DNA of 64,000 nt from NCBI GenBank assembly GCA_009746045.1, contig RPFO01000102.1, positions 62,001-126,000 of the forward strand, given 5' to 3'. The DNA is from Mesostigma viride (lineage: Eukaryota; Streptophyta; Mesostigmatophyceae; Mesostigmatales; Mesostigmataceae). Below are positions 23,690 through 36,399 of this stretch, one piece after another. Position numbers and translations under genes: made by a program. Position 1 is the first letter of the stretch; each line of letters opens with the position of its first letter. The notes beneath the pieces are model-generated. The model was not told the DNA's origin and did no database searches. It worked only from the letters and a program-made list of their open reading frames with translations.

Positions 23690-25000
23690 AGCACATGTCC
23701 ACATGACTGTGTCGATCACATGAGCATAGTCCTAATGAAAAAGGTGGATAGAAATGAAGGGTCTGTCTAGAAAGAGCTATACACCCGGTAATAACAAACT
23801 ACTAATGCGAGGGCCTCGCATTAGTAGTTTGTTATTAGGGGTCAATTTTTGCCGTATTTGCATTTTGAATAACCCTGGATTGTTTGTTGGGAGCCAGTTA
23901 GAGTCCCGGGTTCTATATTATTTAATCAAAACCTTTTGTTTGTTTGTTTGTCCTGCAGCCGTTCAAGGCACATGGGTACTTATTTAATGACATGGGTTTA
24001 TGAATGCTTAATGACTATGAATGCTGAATGCCTAATGACAAGGGTTAATGAATGATAATCAATTTCTTTTGTTTGTTTGGTAGATATCGTACACGCTGTC
24101 CCCAATTCGGCCGGCAATCCGGCCCGGCGGCCCCCCTTCGGCGGCCATAGGCTAGAGTCAGTGGAGGTCAGTGATACCCAGAGCCCACAGGAGTTAATTA
24201 ATTTAATTTTGTTTGTTTGTTTGTTTAGTCCAGTCCTCAGCCCCCGGAGTTAATTAATTAATTTTCTTTTGTTTGTTTCCTGGTTTTCAGCCAGAACATT
24301 TTACAGAAGCTAATTATTTACATAAAACTACTAATGCGAGGGGTGTATGCACTGTGTAACTGCTATGTACTCACGGGTAACAGGATTGTGGGCACTACGC
24401 CCGGTGGCACATGCAGACTGTGCATGCCTACAATAGCGGGTACCCGAGGCACTGGCCCTACTAGGTCGGGCTTGGTTACTAGCTATCATAATAACATCAT
24501 GCCACTTCTCCTTGTGGACCATCTTCCGCCAAATGTCTGACAGCCCGGGGGGCTGGCTAGTAGGCTGTAGCTAGTTAGTCTGCGGGTCAGGGTAACACAT
24601 GTCCCAACCTATAGCCTAGTGTGGAAGGTACTGCGAAGGAGCACCTGGCTGCGCCTTGCCTTTAGGCCGCCATGTAAGGACATGGCGCCCTGCCTGGGCG
24701 GGCTTGGTGCCAGCAGATCTATCTAGCGTGTCTACCTGATCTGTGCGTGCCAGGTGCCCGGCTACTAAGGCCTAGGCGCCTGTGCCTAAGAAGCTTTGAA
24801 GCATAAAGCAAATCGGCATACAAATCTTCGTTGATATTAAATGTGCTGAAGAGAATGTTAAAAGATTTACGTAGCATCATTGGTGACGGCGCCGTCGAGT
24901 CTTTGCTCCATCTCCTGGGTCAAGCGCCCAGGATAAGACCTTGGATGAGGATATCAAGGCGGTCAAGTTGCATGTGTCTAGCGAGGCACTGGATCCCGAT
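23690..25000 (-). mobile_element. LINE family A 3' end, minus, split by a 550-bp AT-rich insertion
   Basis: The tail with a degenerate hairpin is at 23,690-23,720 and family A 3' UTR sequence follows to about 23,788. The element resumes near 24,345 (GGGTAACAGGATTGTGGGCAC) and runs to about 25,000 with ACGTAGCATCATTGGTGACGG, the complement of the LTYG-ETW region. The intervening 23,789-24,340 is foreign: it starts with a long palindrome and contains repeated TTTTGTTTGTTTG motifs. Confidence 0.55.
23789..23837. repeat. Perfect 49-bp palindrome
   Basis: Arms of 24 bp (TAATAACAAACTACTAATGC followed by GAGG) pair perfectly around a single central base. The arm motif AAACTACTAATGCGAGG recurs once more at about 24,329-24,345, at the other edge of the insertion in LINE-A. 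This suggests the palindrome is the terminus of the inserted element. Confidence 0.8.
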
Positions 25001-26028
25001 GTGAGACAGGATCTTCATTGCAAAAGTGCCCTGGACAATGGCTTCCAGCACATCAGCCTATAGCTGAATTACTTAGTTTTACACGTATGCCTATCAACAT
25101 GACTAGGCAGCAAAAGACCGTTGCTTCTTATGTGTCAAACGCACCGTGGTGCTGGCTTCTTATAATGATTGAGAAAGTGAGACACGATGTTGCAAACCGC
25201 GGATCACATGAAGGTATAGCTTTGAAGCATGGTCGGCACCCGCAAACCCACCACTCGATCATTACTGATAATGTTTAGTTGGATAGGGGTTGCGCCCACG
25301 CGGAATCCGTTCCGCGTGGTGATTAACCTAATGCGAACAGATTGCGCGGACACGTATGAACTTGTTTAGCTTCGAATATATAATATCACGAACAAGTACG
25401 AGATCATGGATGAGAGAACTATACAAGTTGGGTCCGGTTGCGTGTGAATTGTGAGCTGCCCTTGCACCACGATGGCGGCGGCTATATGCCTCGTAGTGCA
25501 ATGGTCCTACGTGTAGGGTACAATCCCTGCCGTAGGATACGAACAGACACTTCAGAATCGGACGTGCCATAGAGCGGGTAGTACCGGTCGTTGATAACCG
25601 AAAACCCTGGAATCTATTGTCCACAGAATAAGGATCAGAGCCTCGTGGGCTTCTGATCTCGAGTGACTGACAAGGATCCTTACAACTCTTGATCCTTCCC
25701 AAGAGTCACGGTGGTCACTCTGACTTTAAGTCACCCGCAGTCAACGACCGCCGCCGGCCCGGGGCTCCCAATCGGGACCCCATAACTTTCCATAGACTTA
25801 ACCAAATGGAGCGGTCTCAACGGCTATGTAAATGACGTACGTAACCCAGAAGACTGTGACGTAAATTGAAACGCATGGCGTAACAATATACAACTGCATT
25901 ACTGAGATTCCAGCTAGACAGCTTGTGAGCTTGCCCCTAACTCTGCCACCACTCTCACTTTCAAGAGATTTATAAACACCTGACGCTGTCACATGCACAT
26001 TCATCTGCATGTGCATCATTGTCTCTAA
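25001..26028. other. Unrecognised sequence with one strong hairpin
   Basis: No convincing coding sequence. A perfect hairpin at 25,296-25,319 has 10-bp arms CCACGCGGAA and a TCCG loop. A frame of about 120 codons on the minus strand (25,328-25,702) has no recognisable domain. The region may be unique flank or an old element. Confidence 0.35.
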
Positions 26029-26032
26029 TTAA

Positions 26033-27731
26033 CCCCTAAATGGTCTGGCTGCCGATTTTCCGCCTAAAACTGAGTTACAGCCGACACGTCGGCCCCTTCT
26101 CGGGGGACCAAATGCCGCCAAAACTATTGAGAATTAGGAAACGTTTAGCTGAGAAGATCGAAAGTTTATAATTTTCCTCACAGCATGGTACTAGGGTTTG
26201 CATACTTCTGACAAAGTTATAGAGGTGTTCTGGTCGGTCAAAGTACAAGGGGTCAGGGTACTTTTTCGCGTACAACGTGCATTCCGGAAAACGACGACCT
26301 GGCCATGGCGGCTTGCGCCCACGCATGGCATTTACGTTTTCGTTCGAATTTTCTGACCAAACTCAGGAAATTGATTTTATACGTCCTAAAGATGATACAG
26401 GCCAATTTTTGGTTCGCGGGAATGCCATTTGATAGGTGTCGGCAGCGTCCTTGCTGGAAAAAACTGCGATCAGGCCGGACGATAGAAACCTTGACAGCAA
26501 TACCTTTCCGGCGTATTTTAAAGGATATATTGGTTTCTTTGTACTTTTTATGATACATAGTAGTCGTAAACGTGCAAGGGTGGCCAGAAATCGCCGAATC
26601 CAGCGACCATGCTGCACAACTTTGGTGTGCCGAAATGCGCCATTTTGCGGCCACCGCCTGGGCCAAGGTAACGCCATCCATGCCTGGTAAAGCTGAGTTA
26701 TCGTTTTCCTATCGATGTTTGACGTTTATATATACGTTCTAGCTTGTGTAGCACATTCTTTTTGCATTATTCATGCTCTTTCTTGAGCCTGGCCTGGCCC
26801 CTTTCTAAAACACCCTTCTTAGATGCTTCCATCAGTCAGTTGACCTGCCACAGGGTGATGGTGATAAGTTTTAGAGGCTGTATGGGTTTGAATACCTCCA
26901 TATATGTTTGTTATACTTTTCCCACACACATATTGCATGAGTGTGAGGCAGTTGGCTGGTCTCTGTGGCATCATCAAGCATGTAACCGGTGAGTAGAAGC
27001 TTCCCATTGTCAGCATGTGCCACCAGGTGTGCTGGCCATCACCTGGCAAGCTATAGCAGCTTAGGCCTAGTTTATGCTTGCTAGGGCAAGCTGAAATAGG
27101 CTTAAAATCACTAGTTTGTTGGTGGCTGCCTCCTAGAATGCATGCCTTGCGTAGGGTATCCGTACCACGTTACCTACGTGCATGGACAAGGTGGCACCTG
27201 CACATAGGTGTCATGTAAGGGCAGTGTGATGATGCAGTTATGTTTCCCCATCATTGTGGAAGGGAAATGTACTGTGTGGCATGGTTGGGGGCCATATTAG
27301 TAGGTATTAGTAGGTAGTATGCCCACTCCTACCCCCTTGGTTGCTTTTTACCAACGGTACCCCTATGGGCTGTACTGGGTGTAACTGCTGGTATACCCAC
27401 CCAAATGATGACCCCAATGGCTCAAACTGTTCAGCAACTAATTGTTTATCATCCCTGAAGTGGTAGGTGCCTAGCTCTTACAACATAATTCAAAATGCAC
27501 ATTCTACCAAAAATGAAAACGCTCGTCTTGACCCCCCTGACTTTGACGGCAGTAATACATGGCCTACCCTGCATATATGTAAGGTTGTGATATACCAACC
27601 CGAAGGGCAACTCATGGACATGCTTGGCCCCCAAGGACAGCCATTGGATATGGGTGGGTTGGATGGCATCTGGTTTGCAAAATTGTGAAGTTACAGCCGA
27701 TGCATCGGCAGTATTTCTGCCCATTTAGGGG
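26033..27731. mobile_element. piggyBac-like non-autonomous transposon, copy 1 (1.70 kb)
   Basis: Ends are CCCCTAAATGG and CCATTTAGGGG, flanked on both sides by TTAA (26,029-26,032 and 27,732-27,735). A second copy in opposite orientation is at 34,342-36,042. A C-rich terminus next to a TTAA duplication is the signature of the piggyBac superfamily. No transposase is encoded. Moderate frames (about 142 codons on the minus strand at 26,253-26,681) are conserved between copies only as expected for young duplicates, and I do not recognise a domain. Confidence 0.75.
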
Positions 27732-27735
27732 TTAA

Positions 27736-28627
27736 GTATAGCACGTGACTGCGTCATGCAAGCATAATCCTCATGTGAAAAAAGACTTATGGAGTCATGG
27801 AAGGTCGATCTATCTAACGAGAGCTATGCACGAGTAACAGGGCTGCATGTGGGCACCACGCCCCGCCATTGCGTGTTGGCACTGTGCCTACCGTACTGGC
27901 CACTGGGTGACCCGCACCTTCCCGACCGGGTCGGGCTTGGTAGCTTTCATCACACCGTGCCATGTTAGTAGGTACCTTATTGGTCATCTCCCTCCAAATG
28001 AAAGACAAACCACGGGGCTCAGTGGGCTGGCGCCCGTCGACGGAACTTTGATCTTCCCCGGGTAAACTATGTCTAAGCCTAACCTGTCGCGGAAGGAGCA
28101 CCCATGGCCGCGCCTTGCCTTTGGGTTGCCATGTGAAGACATGGCGCCCTGGCTGAGCGGGCTTGGTGCCAGCTGACCTATACTACCTAGCGTGTCGATC
28201 TGATCTGTGCGTGCCAGGTGCCAGGCTAGGCCAATTAAGGCGCCTGTGTCTAAGAAGTTTTGAAACATAATGCAAATCGGCATTATTACAAATCCTCGTT
28301 GCTATGATGTGCTGGCTGAAGGGAATATTAAGAGCTTTACATAGCATCTTGGTGACGGCGCCATCGAGTCGCTCTTCCAGCTCACTTGGTCAGCGCCCAC
28401 TCCCCACCGTAGGTGAGAAAATTGGTTAGAACGACGACCTTGAAAAGGTCGCATGTGACCACCCAGGGGAGATGCGGGTTGCTCCACCACCGACGGTGGT
28501 CGTGGAGAGCCGCTCATGACAGGGCCTGGTGTTGCAGGTCGTCGTCGTAGTCGGGGAGCCATGCAGCTGCCAAGCAGCTTGAAGCAGGAGGTGTAGGGCA
28601 CGGGCGTGTCGCCGAGGAGGCGGAGGT
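27736..28627 (-). mobile_element. LINE family A, 3' part, minus
   Basis: The terminal hairpin region (GCACGTGACTGCGTCA at about 27,741) is followed by the family 3' UTR. Upstream coding sequence lies at 28,330-28,620, including the complement of the RT C-terminal segment. It is cut at its 5' side by the hAT-like element, whose 8-bp target lies in the GCCGAGGAGGCGGAGGT stretch of the LINE. Confidence 0.7.
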
Positions 28628-30138
28628 CAGAGTTCCATTATACGGCGTATTATACGGTATTATACGGTAGAATACGCGTTATACAAGGTCGAGCGGATAA
28701 TTTTTATCCGTTTTATACGATTCGCGTATTTTTACGTATAATACGGCGAATAATTCGTATAAGCGCGCGTATAATGGGGTTTTCGCGCTCATCCGAGGTC
28801 CGGCAGCCAAATTTTTCGGGCGGGAACTAAGGCGGGAATGCAAGGGAACTTAGAAACACTACGGAAACCATCCACTGGTTGACATTTGGCGACCGTGAGA
28901 CACAAGGATCTTACAAGCAAGCTACACTGTAGCATGGCAAGTTGGCAACCCAAGTTGGCAACCCTCCATGCTGTTTAGGTCTCTGCCCTTGCCTCTCGGG
29001 CAGCCATGCACCGAATATTAATGTAAGTCATACAGAAAACTGACTGGTACGAGAGCATGGCCGCTTTACATTTTCAATCTGTAGGCATGATCCTTAGGTC
29101 TTGAAAAGCTTATATCCTTGGCCAGGCAACGTTTGGATGTGCGCAGATATGTCTCGACCTTCTGCTCGATGCGGCAACCTCGTTTCAGCAACCAGGTGGC
29201 GACCGTGCATGTGCTAACTGTTGATAGGCGGGAAATGCTCCTACATTTGAACGCGGATAGATGTTTCACGTTATTCCTTACATGATTTATAAGCGACGAC
29301 GGCCAGGAAAGGCTCGCAGCTACGTCCATCAGGTGGGCATGCTGGCTCCGTCAAGAAAGGTAATATGCGGTTTTGATCTGGTACGTGCTATCCTGTTCAC
29401 GTGTTCATTGTACTGTATCAAGTTGTTGGGTGGATTGTAAAATAATCGTAGACCTGTAATGGAGGTTTCCTGCTTGTCTGTTGGTTGCTTTACTGCCTCT
29501 ACGCATTATTGGCTCGTGATGGTTGGGGAATACCACTACGACATGCAGATTTTGGACCAGATTTGTCTGCTATTAGCTTATGCTTCATCGAAAGCAGTGA
29601 CGTAGTGCTTGGCATTGTTTATAAATATGATAAGCTTGATAACGCGATGTTTTTTCTTGCTAAAAACATCTCGAAACAAGTGGTTTTCTGGCCAGATCTA
29701 GCCACTATTTCTTGTTTTGCTCGCCAAAGTCAGCCTTCTTCTTGTGTGCTCCTCATGCATACAAGAAACATGGAGATGCCCAGGACCTGCTTGCATGGAA
29801 GCATAGCCATCTTACTTCTTTTGCTTTTTTCATCTTTCCATTTCATTTGGCGTTGTTTTTTAGGCTATAATGCATAGGTAATCTAGCTCCTCGTGAACCC
29901 CGGTTTACACGTCCAGTGTTCCCAAGCACTGCTGAGCAGTGGCAACCCATGTATCATGTGTAATTTAGTGTCAGAAACATGTGGACTGCTTGAAATGATA
30001 TCAAAATGCATGAAACAACCCCAAAAACGATTAAATCCAGTATTTGCGTATAATTTCCGGATAATACCGTATTATACCGTATTATCCATTATACGGACCC
30101 CGCGCGTATAACCGCGTATTGCGTATAATGGAACTCTG
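28628..30138. mobile_element. hAT-like non-autonomous transposon 1 (1.51 kb)
   Basis: Terminal inverted repeats start CAGAGTTCCATTATACG and are matched in reverse at the right end. The element is flanked by a perfect 8-bp duplication, GCGGAGGT (28,620-28,627 and 30,139-30,146). An 8-bp duplication with CAGAG...CTCTG termini is diagnostic of hAT elements. Both ends carry several subterminal CGTATTATACGG-type repeats, probably transposase-binding sites. The interior (AT-rich, frames up to 130 codons) has no recognisable transposase. Confidence 0.85.
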
Positions 30139-30146
30139 GCGGAGGT

Positions 30147-32130
30147 TGAATTGAATTGAATTGTAACATAACTCCGTTGGGAGTATATGTAGCACATAGC
30201 CCTTGAGAGGGGGCATATGGCCTATCATACATCCTAAGCTACTTCCTGCAAGGGTGGGGATGTAAAGGACCCTTGCTCTAGGTGCACCAGGGCACGTGCA
30301 TCCCCATGATCTTCAAGCTATGCCCAGCGAAGGGGGAGCCTGTCATGGGGGGGAAGATCAGCATAGCTATGCAAAGGCTAAAGCGTGGCTCTCAGCAGAG
30401 AGTGACTCCCTGCATGGGCTCAACATAACTAAATAAAGCTAGGCATCATCTGGAGTGTGGCTCATCATACCTGCACACATGTACATGATTAAATAAAGCG
30501 CGTGGCTTAGCTGGGATAGTGCCTCTAGGAGGCGTACATGTACATGGCCACGGTCTATCTATTCTACACTACTACTGCTGTATTCCCCTAAGCTGGGGCG
30601 TCTGGAGTCGCTGGGGCCGCGGGGGGGGGGTGTCGCCTGCCAGGGCTTGTGGCCGACGTAGATGGCCGCCCCCTTCCAGTACACCGGCTGGCCCGCCTTG
30701 GTCTGCCGGAGCTGGAGGTAGATCGGCCATAGCTCCCGTCGCCGTTGTTGCTGCGCCAGGGTCAGGTCGTCATCAAGGGTGAAGAGAGTCTTCGCGAGCC
30801 GCTTGCGGCGTCTGAGAAAAGAAATCTTGTCCGCCGGGGTCTTAAAGGTGAGAAGGAGCGGGGGCGGCCCTGCCTTACCCCGCGCGCGGGGAAGGCGGTG
30901 GGCGGCCAGCTCGATCTCACCAGTAAGGCCCATGCGATCAAGGATTTCTCTCTCAAAAGCACGCGCAAGCTTCTCGGAATTCTCACCTTCCTCCATCTTG
31001 AGATTCTTGACAATGACGTTAAGGCTGCGCTTGGCGAGCTCGGCCTCCTCGCGGAGGTCAAGCGTCTGCCGTTGGAGCTGGGCTGCGACGGCGGAGGTGG
31101 TGGAGGTGGTGTGTTGCTTAAGCATGTCCGCCCAGGTGGTGATGGGAGGAGCATCGCCGACCAGGCCAGCCGGGGCTGGCTTGGCGGCAATGTCCTTCAC
31201 CGCCTGGGCGGTGAGGCCTGCGGTGTTCTGCAGAACCTCGATAGCGATGGCGTTATCCTTAAGACGCTGGTCGATGTCGCGGAGCTGGGCGGTGATGGAG
31301 TCGGTGGAGGCGGAGGGGGGGGGGTGGAGGCGAGGAGGGCGGCGGTGGCGGTGGGGATGGTGGGGAGCTCAGCAGCCAGCGTGCGCACATTGGCAGCAAT
31401 GGGCGACACGTGCTGTGAGAAGGCGTCGTGGAGGTGGCGGAGGAAGGTGGATTCGGTAACGGGGCAGGGTTGCAAAAGGTCGAAGGCCGAGCGCTGAGTG
31501 ATGGTAAAGAGAGCTGCGAGCTGAAGGCGGGGGCGAGGCCAGCCGGCCATATTGGCCGAGGTAGGGGCGTCAGCTGGGCGTTCGGGAAACCGGCCGTCAG
31601 CTCCGTTGCGGAAAAGGTGGGTTCTGGAATGGAACTGCTTGCACAGGGCCAGCAGTGAGGCGTGGGACCCGTAAAACACGAGCTCCAGTAACTTGGAGCA
31701 ATGAATTTCGAAAAAGGCAAGCCTGTTGATGTCGAAGGTGGCAAAAAGCCGATCAACGTCAATTTCTCGCTCAGACCAGCCAGGTTCGTCTGAGCGACTG
31801 CGCTTGGGATCAGGCGAGGCTGAGGGCGAGGCAGGAAGCCCGGGAGGGTGCTGGGCGACTACCAGTGCGTGACTAGTGTCACTGCCGCCTGCCGGACCTG
31901 ATGGCGAAGCTGCAGCCGGAGCTGCAGACGTATTTTCATTGCCGAGCGCAGCCGTCAGGCTGCGTTGCGTCGATGGGCGTTTGCTCATCGTATATTGCGT
32001 AATAGCGTCGGAAAATTATATCAGCATGTGCGTCTTAGAAAGACGAAGCGATTGTGATATTCACGACTAAATTCGGTGCTCAAACGTGAAAGTTATGAGC
32101 TCCGCCGTCAGCCATGGCTACCTCGTGGCT
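30147..32130 (-). mobile_element. LINE family B, ORF1-only copy, minus
   Basis: Read on the minus strand, the element starts with ATGGCTGACGGCGGAG (about 32,115) and the same kind of leader as the copies at 18.25 and 63.04 kb. It encodes ORF1 (31,988-30,559), has about 400 bp of non-coding sequence, and ends with the CTCCCAACGGAG hairpin (about 30,170) and an (AATTC)n tail at 30,147-30,166. There is no endonuclease or RT, so it is a non-autonomous derivative or an internal deletion. Confidence 0.65.
30559..31988 (-). pseudogene. LINE family B ORF1 protein, one frameshift
   Basis: Minus-strand frame from ATG at 31,988 (MSKRPSTQRSL) reads about 220 residues. It then shifts at a run of G (plus strand, about 31,313-31,323) into the frame that continues to 30,559. 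The C-terminal part has the RRM-like landmarks of L1-type ORF1 proteins: RSLNVIVKNLKMEEGE, EIELAAHRLPRARG, PPLLLTFKTPADK and YWKGAAIYV. A helical, coiled-coil-like stretch (DSITAQLRDIDQRLKDNA) precedes it. Such proteins bind element RNA in a cytoplasmic ribonucleoprotein. If the homopolymer length is a sequencing error, the protein (about 475 aa) would be intact. Confidence 0.7.
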
Positions 32131-32149
32131 CGTGGCTCGGGGTTAATGG

Positions 32150-34200
32150 TCCATGGAAATGCCTCTGGAAAGGCGGAGGTTGGGAGGGGGCTGGGCCAGG
32201 CCGACAGCCATGGCCTCCGTATTAGGGCTGATCTCTAAACCGGCTACTGCGCGCGCTTCGACTGGGCCAGGCAGTCCAGCCAAATTAGCTGGATGTGCTC
32301 TGGACGTTCGAGGAGCGTGATGTCGTCCCGCTTAGTAGGTGAGGTCAGAGAGTGATCGAGTACTGGGCGTTGTTCGCGCCGCGCCGTGCCCCCGCTCATT
32401 CCTGATGTCGAGGCCACTGAGGCGGGCGTTGGGCTAGCTGTGCAAAGCGAGCACGTGCCTGGCACATAGCGTAATCCACTACGATGATGAACTGGTACGG
32501 TGACAGGACACAACCTTGCCAGGCCTGTCTGCAGTGGACTGATGGCGGGGTGGTGCCGTGTGAGGTGCGCACCGAGGTGGTGGATCCCTCGATCATACAG
32601 CTTGCGGATGACAGCAATCAGTCAGGGGGGTGGGCGCGCACGCGCAAGGATGGACCATGCAGAGAGAAGCCCAGAGGACCGACGAGAGTTGAAAGCTTTG
32701 ATGAAGTCGACGAAGAGCAGGATGGCGGGAAACTCACCAGGTTGCGAGCGGGAGATCTCCTCTAGGATACGGCGCGCGACGAAGATAGCCATGACCGTGT
32801 TGCGCCCGGGCCGGAAGCCCAGCCAGCTCAGTTTCGCCCAGCTGACAGTCGAGAGCAGAACGCAGGCGCTTGAGGATCATGCGCATGAACAGCTTGAGGG
32901 CGGCCGGCTCTGGATGCAGACTCCACGGCAGTTTGCAGGATCAGCGGTGGACGGCCCTTGTTCTTGTACAGCATGATACCGAAGCTGTGCTGCCATTCTG
33001 GGATCCATGGGTGGCTCGCTGGGGAGTAGAAGTTGGTTGCAGACGTCGACTCAGGAGGAAACCGCGCAGTGCTTGCAGCTTAAATTAATCACGGGGGCGG
33101 GGATCGTGTCGGGCCCGACGGTGCATGCATGGCGTAGTAGAAGCGGAGTTGCTTGGCGTCGTCTTTCAGCTCAATGGCGATGGTTGAGGGCCGGCGGCAT
33201 CTCGTTGGGGTCCTCCCGGCCGCGGGGGCCGTCCAGCGGTGGGTATGCGATATGTCAGTAGTCGCACTCCGTAATGGGCGGGGTGTGCGGCGCAGGCACG
33301 CCCACCGCGGGGTCCAGGCGGGCGGCTGCCATCGGGCCCAGCGGCCTAGCTGAGGGGAGGCGGGGGCGAGCCCAGCAGGCGGGACTGGGAAGAGTATCAG
33401 AGGTCCGGCTGCTGCTGTTGGGTACCGGGCATGCAGCAGTCCGGGGAGCCGACCTGCCGCCGCCGGCTAGCTAGGACTGCTGGGCGTGACGAAGTCGGAC
33501 CGGCCAAGCATACTTGCCGTGGCGAGCGGCCGAGGTGGTCGAAGTACTCGCGGATGTGCCGCTCCTCTCGTTCACTCGTGGCATGTCGGACAGCTGAGTG
33601 ATATTCGGCCTTGAGGCCGTGGGCGTACCGAGACTGTGGGGTCCTGCATGGTTGTCCCGCAGCGCCTGCCGAGCGGCGATGCGGACCCGCCTCCGGAATC
33701 CGGTGCATGCAGGCTGCATGGTGTAGCGGGGGCGTTGCCGGCGGGGCATGCGTGTGCCCGATGCTGGATGGTAAAGTCCCGCGAGCGTCCGCATGGCTGG
33801 GGTGATGCCCGGGGTCACTGGGGACTTGGTCGTGACAGGTGGACACGTCCAGGTCTTCGACAAACTCCTCGGCAGCCTCCTTGTCAGCGAGTCCTTGTGC
33901 GGTGAGCTTGTCGTCAGGCTGTTCCAGAAGAAGTAGTTTCTGCAAATCAGGATCTGCCACGTGCTTGCGCTGCTCGGAGCGCAAGCGAAGGCGGATGCGG
34001 GCGGTCACCAGGCGGTGATTAGAGCTGATGAGGGGGGTTACGTGCGAGCGGGCATGCAGCAAGTACAGATCCACAGAAGGTCTTGCGAACTACAACATTA
34101 TTACATAGTCGAGGCAGCATTGAGAGGTGCCAGTTGGCGAGACATGGATGACCAAGGCATCATTGCAGTGGGGGAAGCGGGTGTCGGCGGTGACCAGATT
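32150..34200 (-). mobile_element. LINE family A, endonuclease end to RT palm, minus
   Basis: Minus-strand landmarks: SSNHRLVTARIRLRLR (about 34,015), the end of an apurinic-type endonuclease. Next are the linker with AEYHSAVRHATSE, RT fragments with the complement of RPGRNTVMAIFVARR (about 32,800), and the segment MIEGSTTSVRTSHG with WQGCVLSPYQF (about 32,500-32,600). Many shifts and stops. The 3' end is missing: the copy stops near 32,150, beside the ORF1-only LINE. Confidence 0.75.
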
Positions 34201-34341
34201 GCATGACGTAAGCAAATCGGTAGAAAACTGGTTTTCGCATTTCAAATTTCAAAGGGTGGCGCAAAACTAGCGGGCAAAAGGAAGGTCGCGGGTCCGCGGA
34301 ACAGCGAAAAGGCAACCTATAAGGGCACAAAAGAAACCTAG

Positions 34342-36042
34342 CCCCTAAATGGGCAGAAATACTGCCGATGCATCGGCTGTAACTTCACAATTTTGCAAAC
34401 CAGATGCCATCCAACCCACCCATATCCAATGGCTGTCCTTGGGGGCCAAGCATGTCCATGAGTTGCCCTTCGGGTTGGTATATCACAACCTTACATATAT
34501 GCAGGGTAGGCCATGTATAACTGCCGTCAAAGTCAGGGGGGTCAAGACGAGCGTTTTCATTTTTGGTAGAATGTGCATTTTGAATTATGTTGTAAGAGCT
34601 AGGCACCTACCACTTCAGGGATGATAAACAATTAGTTGCTGAACAGTTTGAGCCATTGGGGTCATCATTTGGGTGGGTATACCAGCAGTTACACCCAGTA
34701 CAGCCCATAGGGGTACCGTTGGTAAAAAGCAACCAAGGGGGTAGGGGTGGGCATACTACCTACTAATACCTAGTAAAAATGTCCCCCAACCATGCCACAC
34801 AATACATTTCCCTTCCACAATGATGGGGAAACATAACTGCATCATCACACTGCCCTTACATGGCACCTATGTGCAGGTGCCACCTTGTCCATGCACGTAG
34901 GTAACGTGGTACGGATACCCTACGCAAGGCATGCATTCTAGGAGGCAGCCACCAACAAACTAGTGATTTTAAGCCTATTTCAGCTTGCCCTAGCAAGGAT
35001 AAACTAGGCCTAAGCTGCTATAGCTTGCCAGGTGATGGCCAGCACACCTGGTGGCACATGCTGACAATGGGAAGCTTCTACTCACCGGGTACATGCTTGA
35101 TGATGCCACAGAGACCAGCCAACTGCCTCACACTCATGCAATATGTGTGTGGGAAATGTATAACAAACATATATGGAGGTATTCAAACCCATACAGCCTC
35201 TAAAACTTATCACCATCACCCTGTGGCAGGTCAACTGACTGAGGGAAGCATCTAAGAATGGTGTTTTAGGAAGGGGCCAGGCCATGGTCAAGAAAGAGCA
35301 TGAATAATGAAGAAAGAATGTGCTACACAAGCTAGAACGTATATATAAACGTCAAACATCGACAAGAAAACGATAACTCAGCTTTACCTGGCATGGCTGG
35401 CATTACCTTGTCCCAGGCGGTGGCCGTAAAATGGCGCATTTCGGCACACCAAAGTTGTGCAGCATGGTCGCTAGATTCGACGATTTCTGGCCACCCTTGC
35501 ACGTTTACGACTACAAATCATCATAAAAAGTACAAAGAAACCGATATATCCTTTAAAATACTCCGGAAAGTTATTGCTGTCAACGTTTCTATCGTCCGGC
35601 CTGATCGCAGTTTTTTCCAGCAAGAACGCTGCCGACACCTATCAAATGGCATTCCCGCGAACCAAAAATTGGCCTGTATCATCTTTAGGACGTATAAAAT
35701 CAATTTCCTGAGTTTGGTCAGAAAATTCGAACGAAAACGTAAATGCCATGCGTGTGCGCAAGCCGCCATGGCCACGTCGTCGTTTTCCGGAATGCACGTT
35801 CTACGTGAAAAAGTACCCTGACCCCTTGTACTTTGACCGGCCAGAACACCTCTATAACTTTGTCAGAAGTATGCAAACCCTAGTACCATGCTGTGAGGAA
35901 AATTATAAACTTTCGATCTTCTCAGCTAAACGTTTCCTAATTCTCAATAGTTTTCGCGGCATTTGGTCCCCCGAGAAGGGGCCGACGTGTCGGCTGTAAC
36001 TCAGTTTTAGGCGGAAAATCGGCAGCCAGACCATTTAAGGGG
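34342..36042. mobile_element. piggyBac-like non-autonomous transposon, copy 2 (1.70 kb)
   Basis: Reverse-complement copy of 26,033-27,731, highly similar by eye throughout. Termini are CCCCTAAATGG and CCATTTAAGGGG. Its flanks are CTAG on both sides (34,338-34,341 and 36,043-36,046), not TTAA. The flanks of the two copies differ in their outer bases while the CCCC/GGGG ends stay constant, so the duplication is four bases long. Confidence 0.75.
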
Positions 36043-36399
36043 CTAGGCGACTATTTGGCGCCGCGTCGGTCGTGACATTGTTTGCTCCATTGGATCTGCA
36101 TCTACGGCGTTCGTGGGTTGTTTCGAAACCCGGTCGATGAATTTTTACGGAAAAGTCGGGTATATACCCAAGCCCAGGAACCTGTCGGTGCATGGTGCTG
36201 AAATTGCTGAAATTGCAGCGAGTGCATAGCTACTTGCTTGTTGCTAGTACGCGCGTGACGGTGTGCCTTTTTACATGCTTTGACAGGATTTTATATTGCG
36301 CGGGAGAAAAGCTGTTAGGGGACAGCCTGGCAGAATCATAAGGTTTAGGGACGGGTGCACTTCCAGAAAGACGCAGAAGAGTGAAGACGCAATTAAAGC

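Noticed and set aside
25480-25560. A tRNA-like patch with GGTACAATCCC
   Set aside because: No complete cloverleaf or anticodon stem could be formed, and A-box spacing does not fit.
26253-26681. A 142-codon frame conserved in both piggyBac-like copies as a possible transposase
   Set aside because: Too short, no catalytic motifs, and conservation is explained by the recent duplication.
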